Shown piece by piece: positions 1 to 11,603 of a stretch of 64,000 nt of DNA. The stretch lies in NCBI GenBank assembly GCA_025201375.1, contig JAIWZP010000029.1, positions 62,001-126,000 on the forward strand, in the 5' to 3' direction. Both the position numbers and the translations under genes were made by a program. Within the stretch, counting starts at the first letter, position 1, and every line of letters starts with the position of its first letter. The notes beneath the pieces are model-generated. The model ran no database searches. It was not told the DNA's origin and was given only the letters and a program-made list of their open reading frames with translations. Source of the stretch: Gongronella butleri. Taxonomy: Eukaryota > Mucoromycota > Mucoromycetes > Mucorales > Cunninghamellaceae.

Positions 1-894
1 TTTTTTTTTATTCTATTTTATTTTATATTATTTTTTTATTTTTTTGTTGCCTTTTGTTCCTTTGGGATTTTCTGCTCAAGCCAATTCTCTTTGTACCCTT
101 GTATTTAACAAAAATTCCCCTTCTCGCGTACATTTCTCTTTTTTTTTATTTTAATCCCCCTTTTTTTTCAAATCGACACATCACCCACTCACACACCTTC
201 TCGACCCGCACATTCGGCCACTTGCTCCTAATGGTGGCCGTGGTGTTCGTCTCTAATTCATTTTTGGTCGCCCTCGTTTTTTTCTTTTGGAAGCGATCGA
301 CCCTCTTTTTCTTTTCTCTCTCCCTCCACCTCCCCTCCCCCAAAAAAAAGATCCCCTCCTATAATTAGCTTTTTTTTTTCTTTGTTTGTATAAAAAAAAA
401 ACAAGATCACAACTTTACACCCCATCTCACAAAAGTGGCCTTTTTACGATTTGTATTTCATTGAGAGGTCCAATGGATTGCGCTGGAACGAGCACCTTTG
501 TTGTTGGTCTTGTTTTCAATGAATTGCGGGATTCATGCAAACCGTGAGCGTGCATTGCATTGAGGCGGAGTCTCACCGCAAGTTTGGGCGTCTCCTACCA
601 TGCTAGGCTCCTGTCGCTCCCACTCGCGTTCCCCTTTCCCCCCAATTGGGCCATCTTTCTCTCTCTCTCTCTCTCTTTCCTCTTTTCCCTCCTTTCTTTA
701 TATTGTGAGCCATCTTTCTCGCTCCCCCCCTTATTTTTTTCTTTCACTCGCTCTCATTTTGGCGCTTGATCATTGTTTATTTTATTCCATCCCCCCCTCC
801 CCTTTCCGCGTTTTTTTTTTTCTTTTTCTCTCTTTTTTTCTCTTTTTTTCTCTCTCTCTCTTTTTCCTTTCTACTCGCCCCCAATTATCTATGA
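1..894. other. Low-complexity T/C-rich upstream region
   Basis: This stretch is dominated by T runs and CT-repeat tracts, for example around 660-690 and 800-870. I see no gene supported by protein similarity. It holds the promoter and 5' leader of the NIPA-type gene that begins at 895. The open frames across it encode Phe/Ser/Leu-rich low-complexity peptides and look spurious. Confidence 0.6.
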
Positions 895-905
895 ATGGCC
901 GGTGA
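891..905 (+). promoter_or_regulatory. Overlapping mini upstream ORF at the NIPA start
   Basis: An ATG at 891 opens a four-codon frame ending in TGA at 903-905, overlapping the NIPA start at 895 in another frame (ATGAATGG arrangement). By general knowledge of scanning, such an overlap can lower initiation at the main ATG. Regulation is inference. Confidence 0.4.
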
Positions 906-3470
906 AGACACGGTCGTCAACTTCGTGATAGGCGTGTTTGTGTCGCTGGGCGCATCCTTTATGGATGCGCTAGGACTCAATATTTTAAAGCTGGATCACG
1001 TCCGCGAAGGAAACAAACCGACCATGGCACGCCGTGGCGATTGTGGACGCCCATTGTGGCACATTGGGCTCTACACGTACATTTCGAGTCAACTGATCGG
1101 CAGCACCATCGCTCTGAGTATGGGCAAACGCCAAAAAAAAAAAAGAAATCGTAAAATTGACTCCCCATTCCCTCTTTTTTTTTAATTCGACGTGCAGACT
1201 ACCTGAAAACGCAGGCGAGTACAAAGAAAAATAGGAGGAGATCGAAACATACACGCGCACATGCGGCCGCTCATCATCATCATGACGTCCGAAAACAAAA
1301 AAAAGCATCTTTTTTCACTCGTGCGGTCGCATTCAGCGTCATCACCACACGAAAAAAACAACAAAAACATGGATCATTGCTAACGAGCCTAATTTTTGCT
1401 TTTTTATTCCCAGTGGGTCGCGCCTCTCGGCAGTGTTGCTTTGATTTACAATTTTATTTTCGCGAAAATCCTGGTTGGCACGAACATCACGCGCAAAGAT
1501 GTGTTTGGCACATTTGTTGTCGTGGCGTCCGTGATTTGGATTGTCGTCTTTGGCGGCATGTACAATGGCGAGGATCGTAAGTCAATATATCAATTTTTAG
1601 GGAGAGTAAGGGGGTGTGAGCGGGGGCGGAGGGCTGCAAAAAAAAAAAAAAAAATACAAACAGCGCGCGGCACGCGTGGTGTGGACGAGGGACAAGAATC
1701 ACAACATTCGCAATGATGACACACATGCCGCTATTCCACACGATGATGTGTGCCTCAACAAAGAAAAAAAAAAAGAAGAAAAAAAAAGAAAAAACCAAGG
1801 TGTCACCCATTAGCTGCATGATTTTGTGCATGTGTGTGTGCCACCTTCAACCTAAAAAAGGAACGGCTGCGTAGCAGCGCGTGCGTGTCCGTCCGCGGGA
1901 GCAAGATCAGCGAATGGACCAGCTATTTTTAATACCCTCTCTTTTTTTTTTTTTTTGTTTCTGCACGTAGCGGAAGCGTCCATTTCCCTGGAAACGCTCA
2001 AGACGCTGTTTACACGACCAATTTTCATCATCTACTTTAGTATTCTCAACTTGATCACGTTTGCCGGCCTGGGCGTCGCGATCTGGTCGAGCTGGGCCAT
2101 CACGGAGCCCTCCAAGCGCGCCATCTTCCCATCCATGACACCGAAAAAGATGCGCAAAATGGTTGGACTCATGTTCAGCCTCGAGGGCGGCCTCCTCGCC
2201 AGCGAGACGCTTTTGCTCGCAAAGAGTGGGTAAAGCTCACGAGATCTGATTTTTTTTCTAAAAAAAAAAAGACATCCGGAAGCGCGCATATCGCTCACTT
2301 TTTTTTTTTTTTTTTGTTTACGCGCTACTTCCCTTTAGTGTCAAGCTATTTACGCTGTCCATCACGTCGCAAGTCAATCAATTCACGGACAATATCAGCC
2401 GATTTATCATTCTTGCGCTTTTGGTGACGGCCGTGCTGCAAGTGTATTGCCTCAACACGGCGCTGAAGCTGTACACGTCCGTGGTGGTTGTGCCCGTGTT
2501 TTATGGCACGTACACGGCGCTAGGGCTCGTGAACACAATCATCTACTTGGACGAAATCAGCAATTACTCGGGCTGGACAATCGCGCTTGTGTTTGTCGGC
2601 ATTGGCGTGCTCATTTATGGTGTGTACCTACTCAGCTCAAAGACAGACCCGACGCAAGCCCATGACGATGACGACGACGACAACGGCAATGACGAGCATA
2701 ACGGCGAACATGACGCCGCGCAGCAACAATTGCAACAAAGTCGCGTCAGCCACGATGTCGAAGCCGCGACCACCACCGCGTCGAATGCCAATCATGTCGC
2801 GGTAACACGCGACGCGTCGGTCAAGAAGAAAAACCGCGGCAGCAGCAGCTCTTCCAAGCACCATTCCCAGCAAATGCACCAATTGGCCTCCGATCACGAA
2901 ATGCTACCATTGAATCTCTCATCGTCCGCGTCCACATCGTCGTCCGCTACAAATATCACAAACATGCTCATTCAACCGCCACCTCCAGGCATTGTCGCGC
3001 TACCACCACCGCCATTGTACGAGGAAAAAAACAATTACGACGAAAACAGCGAAATTACCGCGTCCACGTCGTCTGCCGCGCCCACCCTCATCATTTTGGA
3101 CGCGTCCAATCAGTATCATCATCATCAACATCATCAACATTCTCTTCATCCAATGGCGCCTTATCAGGATCCACCAAACACACCCGCATCGCCCTTGTCG
3201 TCCTCGCCAAAGCGCTGGTTCAACCAATGGCGTCGCGTGCTCCCCTCCTGGCCAAAGCGCGACCATACTTTTTTCAGCTTACACAGCACACAGTCTAATA
3301 CCACGACGTCCACGTCACTCGCATCCTCCACCACCATAAATCAACCAAACCCTGTCGCGTCCCTCACCATGTCATCCATCCATCGACGCACACCTCTTCC
3401 TTCCATGCCACCACCATCAAACACATCAGACACACCACTGGATAATTCCCAAGAAAAGCCGCCGCAATGA
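895..3470 (+). CDS. NIPA-family magnesium transporter
   Basis: A multi-pass membrane protein of the NIPA (DUF803) family, which transports Mg2+ at the plasma membrane or endosomes. Exons that keep frame: 895-1117, 1198-1214, 1414-1576, 1971-2229, 2339-3470, giving 597 residues. Seen: the conserved WVAPLGSVAL and IFAKILVGT region after exon 2, then the membrane block ending about residue 325. The last 270 residues are a cytosolic tail with an Asp run, a Gln run and Ser/Pro/His-rich low complexity, far longer than in animal NIPAs. Exon 2 is only 17 nt (residues NYLKTQ with the flanking base) and is followed by a GC donor (GCGAGT); without it exon 1 (phase 1) cannot join exon 3 (phase 0). The start at 895 is chosen because the ATG at 891 gives only a four-residue upstream frame. 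Family assignment is firm; the ion is inferred from the family. Confidence 0.9.
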
Positions 3471-3856
3471 AAACGCGCATTTTCTGTTTTTTTTTCTTCT
3501 TTTTTTTTTCTTTCACTCGCCATTCCCCCCAAGCCGTTTGTAACTTTTATTTATTTTTCCCTCTATTTCACTTTCCCTCGCCCTCCCCCCAAATTCCACC
3601 CTTCTGTCAACAACCCTGTCTCACATTTCTTGCATTTTGTGTAGCTGTCTCTTTTTTTCATGCATGATTGCCCTCAAATCAAATAAATAAACAAAGCAAC
3701 CAGCCCGCATCCTGTCTCTCTCTCTCTCTCTCGCTCTGTTTCTCTGTTGGTTCATCCCCTCCCTCCCCAATGGAGCCCAATTGGCATTCCAAAGATTGTC
3801 TTTTTTTTTTTTAAAACATTTTATATTCGCTTATTTTATTCATTTCGAGGCTACAT
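3471..3856. other. Convergent intergenic region
   Basis: A tail-to-tail gap between the NIPA gene and the CABLES-like gene. It contains T-rich tracts, a CT microsatellite at about 3717-3733 and an AATAAA signal near 3682 that could serve the plus-strand transcript. No coding sequence is supported. Confidence 0.6.
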
Positions 3857-5756
3857 TCATATCCGCACGTCTTCAGACACGTGCATCGGCTTGAGGCCGG
3901 TCTCATAAAACGTGGTATTGCCCAGGTACGCTTCGACACTCTTGTTTTCTATAAAAAATAAAAAAAAAAAGTCGATGTCAGTGCTTTTTGAAAGGAAGGC
4001 CTCCTTCTTACCGAGGTGCTGGAAGATGTGTTCAAAGTGGGGTATGAATTCCCGGCGCGGCACAAAGAGATTGAATTCGAGGTCGGCAAAGACGGCGAAT
4101 TCGTGGCGGTGGATGTCCTTTGGGTCAATGTCCAATTCCTTGTCGACGGCATCCAGCAGCGGTTGGCAGTCGGTGCCGCGCGCCTCGTTGATCTTGTACG
4201 ACAGAAACACACAGCAGCCCGCAATCAGCTTGCGGTTCTTCTTGGTCACCACGTTCTGCAACGACGAAAAAAAAAAAAAGAGAGAAAAAAGAGAAATGTA
4301 AGGCAAACTAGAAGCTTCATGTCTCCACCTTTTTTTTTTTTTTTTTTTTTGCACCCTTTCACTTACCTTGATGACAAGCTTCTCAAAATAGACATAGGCC
4401 ATGGCCAGCGTGGACATTTCCAAATCGCAATCCTTGCCAATTTCTAAAAGATGCTCCTTGATGGCGCGGATCTTGGTCAGTGTGATCTCCGGCGCAAGCT
4501 CAGGGTGCGCCGTGCGGAATTGCTCATTCAATTCGCGGCGCGCATCGGCAGGACGCAACATCTGGCCCGCGGACGTCTAGATGAATCAAGGAAAAAAAAT
4601 TTAAAAAAGGGTTCATCGAAAGGGCCATTTGTCCTTACCACTGAGCTGGATAAATTGAAAGCCGTATAGCTGTCATTGTCCAGGAAAAAGGGATCGTATG
4701 CGCCCGTTTCGGCCGCAGGCGCGTCATGGTCGTCGTCACTGTTCGTAGAAAAATAAAAATAAAAAACGTTGGAAAAAAGCACATTGTCATAACCCCGTGT
4801 TGCAGCTTGCTTACGAAAGAGTGCCAAGAGGCGAGAGGAAATGCGCATACGACAGCGCTGCGCGCTTCCGCCGTCGGTCTTGGTTGGCCAATTGCTGCTG
4901 ATGACTATGGAAAAAAAAAGAACGAAAAATGCAATTGTGTGAGAAGGCGGGCCAAATTTGTAGGTCCAATAGCATCCTACACGTAGCCGACTTGGTTGGG
5001 CGCACTGTCAAGCTTGCGGCGCGACGTCGACTGGCGCAACTTGTCCGTGTAGTAGCGAAAAACAGACAAAATCGTCGGGTTGGAAGGGCCATTCTGCTGG
5101 CGATCGGTGCTGGTGGATTTCTTTTTGATCTTTTCGGACGCAATGGGCCGCTCGCTGTCCTCGCGCGTGAGTTTGTGGTGTTCATGCGACGAATCGCCCG
5201 AGCTTCTGCGCCGATCGCGACTCTTTTTGAAATCGGCACTCGTCAAGAACGAAGGGGCCAATGGAATCGAATTTTGGTGCTGTTGCTGGTGCTGATGATG
5301 TTGATGCGGATGCTGCTGGTGTACCGGCGACGGCGTCTCGTCGTCACTCGAGCTGCTGTCGCTAGAATGAAGCGACATGGCTACAAAAAAAAAAAGTGAC
5401 GTATTGAGCAACGGACGGACCCTCCCATCCGGCCTTAAAAAAACTTTACCAGTGACCTCGCCCACAGGAAGATCATTGTCGTCGTCGTCAAAATAAGGGC
5501 TCACGTGCGTGTAATCAAAAATGTCGCTCGTGCTGTGCGTGGGTGCGTGATGATGATGGTGGAAATCGCCCGCTGGGGCACACACACCAACAAACGAGGC
5601 ATGCGCGGAGGCAGACGCCGCTTTGGACGGGTCCAGAACGCCAGCGCCAACGGCGTGGCTGTCAGGCGCATGGCTCAGAGGAATATTCGTAAGAAAATCA
5701 ATTGCTGCTGGTCTTGAGGTATTCCGCCGGGTTCGATGACTCTTCGAGGTGCCCAT
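3857..5756 (-). CDS. CABLES-like protein with cyclin fold
   Basis: A homologue of animal CABLES1/2 (Cdk5 and Abl enzyme substrate), adaptors that carry a C-terminal cyclin box and link cyclin-dependent kinases to tyrosine kinases. Seven in-frame exons: 5756-5450, 5380-4981, 4904-4815, 4738-4639, 4576-4367, 4255-4012, 3948-3857, for 480 residues, close to CABLES2. Seen: the AIDFLTNIPL motif at residues 18-27 (CABLES has a near-identical SFLTNI motif), LSYAHFL near 255, YDPFFLD, and from about 300 the block ELNEQF..LTLTKIRAIK followed by AMAYVYFEKLVIK and NRKLIAGCCVFLSYKI, which are CABLES cyclin-domain hallmarks. The linker is Ser-, His- and Gln-rich. The start ATG at 5756 is the first in-frame Met; an upstream exon cannot be excluded. 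In a fungus the partner is probably a Pho85/Cdk5-like kinase (inference). Confidence 0.85.
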
Positions 5757-8700
5757 TGGACGGTTGGCCGAGTTCCAACGGTTGAACAAAGGTCAAGGAA
5801 GATATAAAAAGGAAAAAGAAACCAAAAAGGCGCAAATACGACAAACAAACAAGCGGAATAGGGCGCAATTCAAAAAGGGCACAAGGAAAAAGAGAGCAAG
5901 AACGAAAACAGAAGGGGTAGAAAAGGGGAAAGCGAGGAAGCACAAAAGTGAAGAGAGGAAAGTGAAAGAACAAGAAAGAAAGAGGAAACAAAAAAAATCC
6001 ATGCCTCCTTTTTTCTTTTAGGCAGTGGGACAAGAAAAAAAAAAAAAAAGCTTGACGGGCCGTGTGTGGGCCAGGACCAACCATTTCGCATTTGCATGGG
6101 AAATGCCGCCCCTGTGGGCCAATCATCGGTCAATCCTCGTGCTATGATAATGACCCGTCGTCAGGCCAAAAAAAAACAATGGAAACTCTAATTAAAGCCG
6201 ATCGGCCCACCCATTGCCCAAGCGTCTGGACAATGAAAGACAAAATGAAGGAAAGAAAAACAATGAATCACGCGTTGAATTTCAATTTCAGTGCCATTGA
6301 TCATAAATATTGCTCTTTCCTTTGTTCCACGGGGGGGGTGTCGGCCGCACGAAGGCCGTCTCTCCCCATTATCCCGAACAGAGCGCGTCTGTCCCACGTG
6401 CACCGCCCCGCGACGCGTGCGGAAGACAAAGATGGAATTGGACACGCCTCAAAAATCTTTTTTACGCCAATTTTCGCCAAAACAAAAAGAAAATTATCCT
6501 CGGCAAGCGGCCACTTTTATTGTCTCATCTCGTTTTATTTCATTTATTTGTTAAACGACGAACATCACTTGAATTGGCCGGGTCCTTACCAGGTGAATGA
6601 CCTGAATGTGGCGTTTGCGCATTGATTTGCCCTCATCCTGTCGTATATCAGGCTTTTGAAGCCTCAAACTTTGTGTGTGATGCCTTAAATCTCAAGAACT
6701 AAAAGGAGCACAAACAAGAGAGAGACTGGCGAACGGCAACGCCAATAAATATCAAAATGTGTGGCGCTTTGCCTTTTTAGAGTCATTCTTGATTCCTGGA
6801 GCTGATGCGCACTAGACCTTGCCGCATATCTTTGTGCTTCTATTTCCATAGTCGCATGCTGCACAATAAAAAAAAAAAAATGGAGATTGATTACGCCGCT
6901 TCTGAGAAAATGGTCATTATGACGTTTTTTATGGCCTTTTGAGTGCTTGTCTCTGAGTCGCCAACGTGCATGGAAATCTGCTATCAGAACAAACGAATCG
7001 CAGCTTCCTCGTTCGAATGAGCCCACTCCCAAGCCGCTACAGCCACTAGATGGCACGCAACGACCAATTTCAAAAATTGCGAATTTTCCAAGGGGTGCAG
7101 TCGAGGACTTGAAAGTCATGAAATATAGTTCACTGGATCGCCACGCCATTCACTCACATGGTAAAGCACACCGTGTTTGCCGATAAAAAATGCAATAAAA
7201 ATCCAGGGTCCATTGGCTGACTTTGGCGCAAAATGACAGTTGAGGCAAAAGCTTCGACTCTAAGGAAACTCGACGAAAAATGACTGCAGTGTCGTAACAC
7301 TCACACCACCCGAAAGAGCGAGCTCCGTTGTAACTGTGGACACCAATGATCATTGAGTTTTGGCAAAACTGACTGGCGCGTTGACAAAGGAGCGCCATTT
7401 TTGGGGTGAAATTTCGACGCGCGATGTCTCGCGCTACAGTGGTCACAGCTGCCCCTTTTCCGCACCAAGTTGACACACATGGGACACATCATGCTGGTGG
7501 ACGCGTTGGCGCTGCTTCAAGGCGCGCTCCTTTGGAGCAATTCGCATTCAAAATTAATTCTAAAATTACCCATTGCTCGCCATTGAAAAGATGCTTCACG
7601 CTCTTTTGTGGCCTTTTTCGTGATTTCTCCGTGCGCTCATCTTGTGCACAAGTTTAGCAGAAATCTGGAGACTCATTTTTTCCATTTTGATTTCGATGGC
7701 TGACCGTGACCAAATTTTGATTTGCGCGTGGCGCGCCGCAAAGATTTCCTGCAGCTCCAAATTGAGCCACAATCCGGTTTTCTAGCTCGCCATTCTCTAC
7801 TAGACCGCGCTCCGGGCTCTTGGATGCCCATTGGAAGAGAAATGCAATTTTGCACTAAAAATATGTTGATTTAAGGGTTTCTCCTTGTGCTCTTGTGCAA
7901 ATGGTTCCTAATTTTGATCAGCTGATGATAGTTTAAGGGCTCCAACTATTTCAAGTTTTCCCGGTGATTGCCTGTTTCAGTCTTGAAATATGAAACTTTT
8001 CGTGTAAACTCCAGGGCCAAAGTAATATTTTATGCAGCCTTCATATTCTTGTCTGGATGGCCCCAACTTTAGACCTGCTGATGATGGACTCCGGGCTCCA
8101 AAGATTGAAGAGTTTTTCGCGACAAGTTTTGCCGGTGATTGACTAGTAAAATCTTTTAAAATGCGTCAACTGTAATTTCAATGACTAAAATAATTATTAT
8201 AGTGGTCATTGCAATATGTTTGTCTCAATGAATTGGATTAAAGATAGATGACTTATTATGGCAGGGACGTAATCAATTCAATTTTGGCGCTAGTGCACTT
8301 TTATTTTTGATATTTGAGTTACTGTATTTTTTTCTGAAACGTTATCCAAAGATACGCATTGGGACCTCAAATTTTGCATAACACCCTCAATTTCCGCAAA
8401 GGACGACGGATTAAGATTTGACAATGATCGAATTACTGAAACGCCAGTAATTCTGAATTTGTGTAGTTTATCACATTTGGTACAGTGTGTCCTATCCATA
8501 TATAACCAAAAGCACACCAAGCACTCTACAGATGCGTTGAACGTCTGCTTGTTTCATGCTTCACACTTTCAAAAAGTGCAGATCACCCCGTTCATTGCCG
8601 AGAATATCGTGATCAGAACCTCAACAATAACCTTTTGATCATCCATCAATAAATTTTCAATCTAGAACAATGGAGTGGCAAAATATCTGATCAAATATAG

Positions 8701-8957
8701 GCATTGCTGTCATTATTAGTGGTATTCACGCATTACATTCTCTAAAAAGCATAGTAATTGCGATCGAAAATCGCGCGTCGCATTTATAAAGTGCTTTTAT
8801 GCCAACATGCAACCTCCAGTGAGTACATTTTAAAACGTCAGAGGCAGCTTTTTCTGGCTCAATTGGTCCTTATTCAAGCAATTTATTAGTCGATTTACGG
8901 GTCTTGTTTGGAGAGAACATAGGAAATGCGATTGAAATGGCTGTTTTTTTTTTTCTT
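5757..8957. other. Gene-poor intergenic region
   Basis: 3.2 kb without a supported gene. The part next to the CABLES-like start is A/T-homopolymer rich. About 7010-7760 is a minus-oriented copy of dispersed repeat A. Around 7912-8141 two similar blocks, each ending in CCGGTGATTG, lie roughly 170 bp apart as a decayed direct repeat. The rest is AT-rich with no recognisable content. Confidence 0.5.
7010..7760 (-). repeat. Dispersed repeat A, copy 1
   Basis: Read on the minus strand this matches 49430-50170 and, in part, 14225-15130. Shared landmarks in the same order: GGAGACTCATTTTTTCCATT, GATTTGCGCGTGG, CTGCACCCCTTGGAAAA and GGCTCATTCGAAC. Similarity is by eye over about 750 bp with many substitutions. 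No intact coding frame was found, so its class is unknown; a decayed transposable element is the simplest reading. Confidence 0.65.
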
Positions 8958-9491
8958 TCACAAAATGATGCAGCACCCTTCGCTGCTCTTTGGCTGTTTC
9001 TGGGGTTTGGACGTAGGCTTGGGCTGGGTTTTGGTGTTTGTGGATTGCTGTTGTTTTGGCGGTAGGGTTGAAACATGTTTGCCAGCGGTGGATTCTGAGT
9101 AAGCATACTGGATCGACAATGGGAACTCGTAATTGTTCTCACTAGATCTCGGCTGTTTGCTTCTCAGGCGCTGCGGGTGGTCGACGGCGTAATAGATCTC
9201 TAAGCCCGGTCGCAGTAGTCCCTCCTGCTCCATTACCACCGATTGCTGCGGCTCCAGCACCAGTATCTCGGCCATGCCATCAGCTTCGATGCACAATTGC
9301 TCCATGTTTGTGTTTTTGAAGATCGTTGAGCCATCTTCCTCGTAAAGCGCAAAAAACACGTCGCCCAGCGTGACCACACGCACCTGCTTGCCCGTCTTTT
9401 TGACGCGAATGTTGTATGTCACTTTGCCCCCGCTTGACGACTCGGTGTACGAGACGGAGCCTTCGTTTTCCGGTCTGTTCTTGAAACCCAT
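8958..9491 (-). CDS. Small CaaX-box protein (ends CCIIL)
   Basis: A single-exon gene for 177 residues, family not recognised. The N-terminal 110 residues look like a compact beta-rich domain (alternating hydrophobic strands, for example VRVVTLGDVFFALYEE). Residues 130-172 are Lys/Gln/Pro/Thr-rich and probably flexible. The last residues are GCCIIL: the CIIL tetrapeptide fits a CaaX box, and a terminal Leu favours geranylgeranylation in known systems, with the preceding Cys available for palmitoylation. The protein is therefore predicted to sit on the cytosolic face of a membrane. A TATA-like stretch lies near 9601, about 110 bp upstream. Whether this is the whole protein depends on the absence of an upstream exon; the ATG at 9491 has good local context and no in-frame extension. 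Confidence 0.7.
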   Translation of the reverse strand: MGFKNRPENEGSVSYTESSSGGKVTYNIRVKKTGKQVRVVTLGDVFFALYEEDGSTIFKNTNMEQLCIEADGMAEILVLEPQQSVVMEQEGLLRPGLEIYYAVDHPQRLRSKQPRSSENNYEFPLSIQYAYSESTAGKHVSTLPPKQQQSTNTKTQPKPTSKPQKQPKSSEGCCIIL

Positions 9492-10329
9492 GGCGTGTCA
9501 ATTACAAAAAAAAAAAAAAAAAAAAAAAAGGTGATTGAGAATGAATCAGAGCAAAAAAAAAAAAAAAAGAGGCTAAAATGGCAATTTCTTGGCTCTCTCT
9601 TATATACTTACTTTCTGTCCCAATGCAAAAAGTGACAAGCCTCAAGTAGCTGAAAGCAATCACGAGTGCCTGTGATGGCTGTGTAGAAAAGATTCCGTTG
9701 CAAGCTCATCTAGGGAATAAGGCGTGCAGGCGTGGGAGTAAAATAGGGGCTGAGTGCGCGCACCTGTGCTACGAGTGCGCGGTCTTTGCTGGATGGACCG
9801 AGGGCATGTTGCTGCCAAGAACGTGGCCCGCGAAAAGCGATTGCATGGACGCGTTTTGCGCGTCGAAAAATAAAAAACGGACAAATCGACGATTTTAATG
9901 CATTTTTTTGTCATTCCCCCCTCCCTCACCTCGGATCAACATGCGCGTATAAAAAAAAAAAAGACAACCCAGTTGTACCTCAAGACATTCGGAAATTCGT
10001 CGAATGATCTTTGGGACGCCACGACCACGTGTCACAAGTGGCAAAAATGACCCAAGGCATATTTTACCCGGGCTCAAGGATGGGCTTATCCGGCTAGTCA
10101 GATAGAGGGGTGGATTCCATCGCCACCGGACAGAACAAGGTGACGTGCTGCGGTCTGCGTGACTTTTGCAGGAAAAAAAGGAAAAAAGAGGGAAAATGGT
10201 CTTTACTGTGAAAAATGGGGAATATAAAACAAATGTGAGGGATGGGGACGTCAAGGGGGAACGAGGAGGATCGTCTAACTGCAAAAAAGAAACGAGGAAA
10301 GAGGAAGGGAGTGGGGGGGGGTGAAATTT
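9492..10329. other. Intergenic region
   Basis: A-rich tracts just upstream of the small CaaX gene, then about 700 bp of ordinary sequence with no frame supported by similarity. The 3' untranslated region of the acyltransferase probably lies at the right end. Confidence 0.5.
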
Positions 10330-11603
10330 CTATTCCGCCTTGCTGGCGGCGGTGGAGGAAGGCGAGCTGATCTCGATCAAGGACTTGAGCATGGAATCAC
10401 GCACCTGGTTGGTCAGCGCGTCAATGCCCTCGGATCCCTCGTCGATGTCCGTCGTCAGCACAGGGGGGAGCACTAAAACATTAAAAAAAGGGTGTCAATG
10501 CGGAAGAACGGCGTGTTTTCCCTTTTTCTTCCTTTTACCTTGAATGTTGACATTGCCGGACAAAAAGCGCTTTTCCTTTGTGGAGTACAGGTGGTTGTAG
10601 TTGGCAATGACGACAGGCACAATGGGGACGCGCGCTTGGACGGCCATGTGAAACGCACCCTTTTTAAATGGCAGCAAATCGATGGTGGACGAATGGCCGC
10701 GTGTGCCCTCGGGGAACAACCAGACGCTGATCTAAATTAAAAAAAAAAAAAAAATTAAAAAAAACAGGTGTGAGTGTCTCCATTGTCTCCAATTTGCCTA
10801 ACCCCAATCCCAAATGTGCTCCAATGACACGTCAAAGGCTCAATGGCTCCACTGAAACCCATTGACGGTCAAAGGCATCCATGACAGACATTGATCCTTT
10901 TAAAGAACTTTGGCGTCTCCATGACACTAATGCACTCCTCCAATTCCACGGATTTCTCAAATTCCATCAAAAATACGTCCTACCTGCTTGTTGCGGATAT
11001 CCTGCGCGGCCTGCTTGGCGGCATTGACGGCATTGGCGCGGTTCTTGCGGTCGAGGAAGATTGAGTTGTTGAGCATCACTGTTTCAATTTTTTAAAAAAA
11101 ATGGAAAAAAAATGAGCAAATCTTGTGATCTGGGCGTATGACTCCCTCGCCCATCCCTTTTCCCCCCCCCCAGAACGGCACATACTGAACCAGCCCAAGA
11201 AGGGATAATACTTGAGCTCCTTTTTTGCGACGACAGCGGCGTTTTTGGGGTACACCTTGCCCATAAGCATGATATCCAGGCTGCTCTGGTGGTTGCAGAC
11301 ATAGACAGCGGGCGTGGACAGGATGTTTTGCTCGCCTTTGACCGTGCAGGTGAGCCCCGTGAAGAAGCCACCAAGGTAATAATAGCCGCGTGCCACCGAA
11401 TAATTGATGAGCCCGGCTGCACCAAACAGCGGCAACACAAGCCCCGCAAACACGCCATACAGCGCATTGATGATCAGGAACACAATCGCCATCAGGCACT
11501 TGAACCGGTAGCCGCCGCGGTGGCGGTACAGGACGCAAAAGCTGAGCATGCCCAGCACATGCACAGACCAGGGAAGCTGTAAAAGGGACTCGCGGACCGT
11601 CAT
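10330..11603 (-). CDS. SLC1: 1-acyl-glycerol-3-phosphate acyltransferase
   Basis: Lysophosphatidic acid acyltransferase of the PlsC/Slc1 family. It adds a fatty acyl chain to position 2 of lysophosphatidate to make phosphatidate, in the ER and lipid droplets. Four in-frame exons: 11603-11186, 11078-10984, 10731-10539, 10472-10330; 282 residues, a usual size. Seen: two hydrophobic N-terminal segments (about residues 10-28 and 37-63), the catalytic HX4D motif as H105-QSSL-D110, [13 protein letters not shown] at 127-139, FLDRKNR in exon 2, and the FPEGTR substrate-binding motif at 177-182. All family blocks are intact. It is transcribed away from the STK32-like kinase gene across a 773-bp divergent gap. 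Its product phosphatidate is the substrate of the lipin encoded at 43.3-46.6 kb. The symbol is by homology to yeast. Confidence 0.9.

Noticed and set aside
54..368. Frame of 104 codons at the left edge
   Set aside because: Low-complexity Phe/Ser/Leu-rich translation of T/C tracts with no family pattern.
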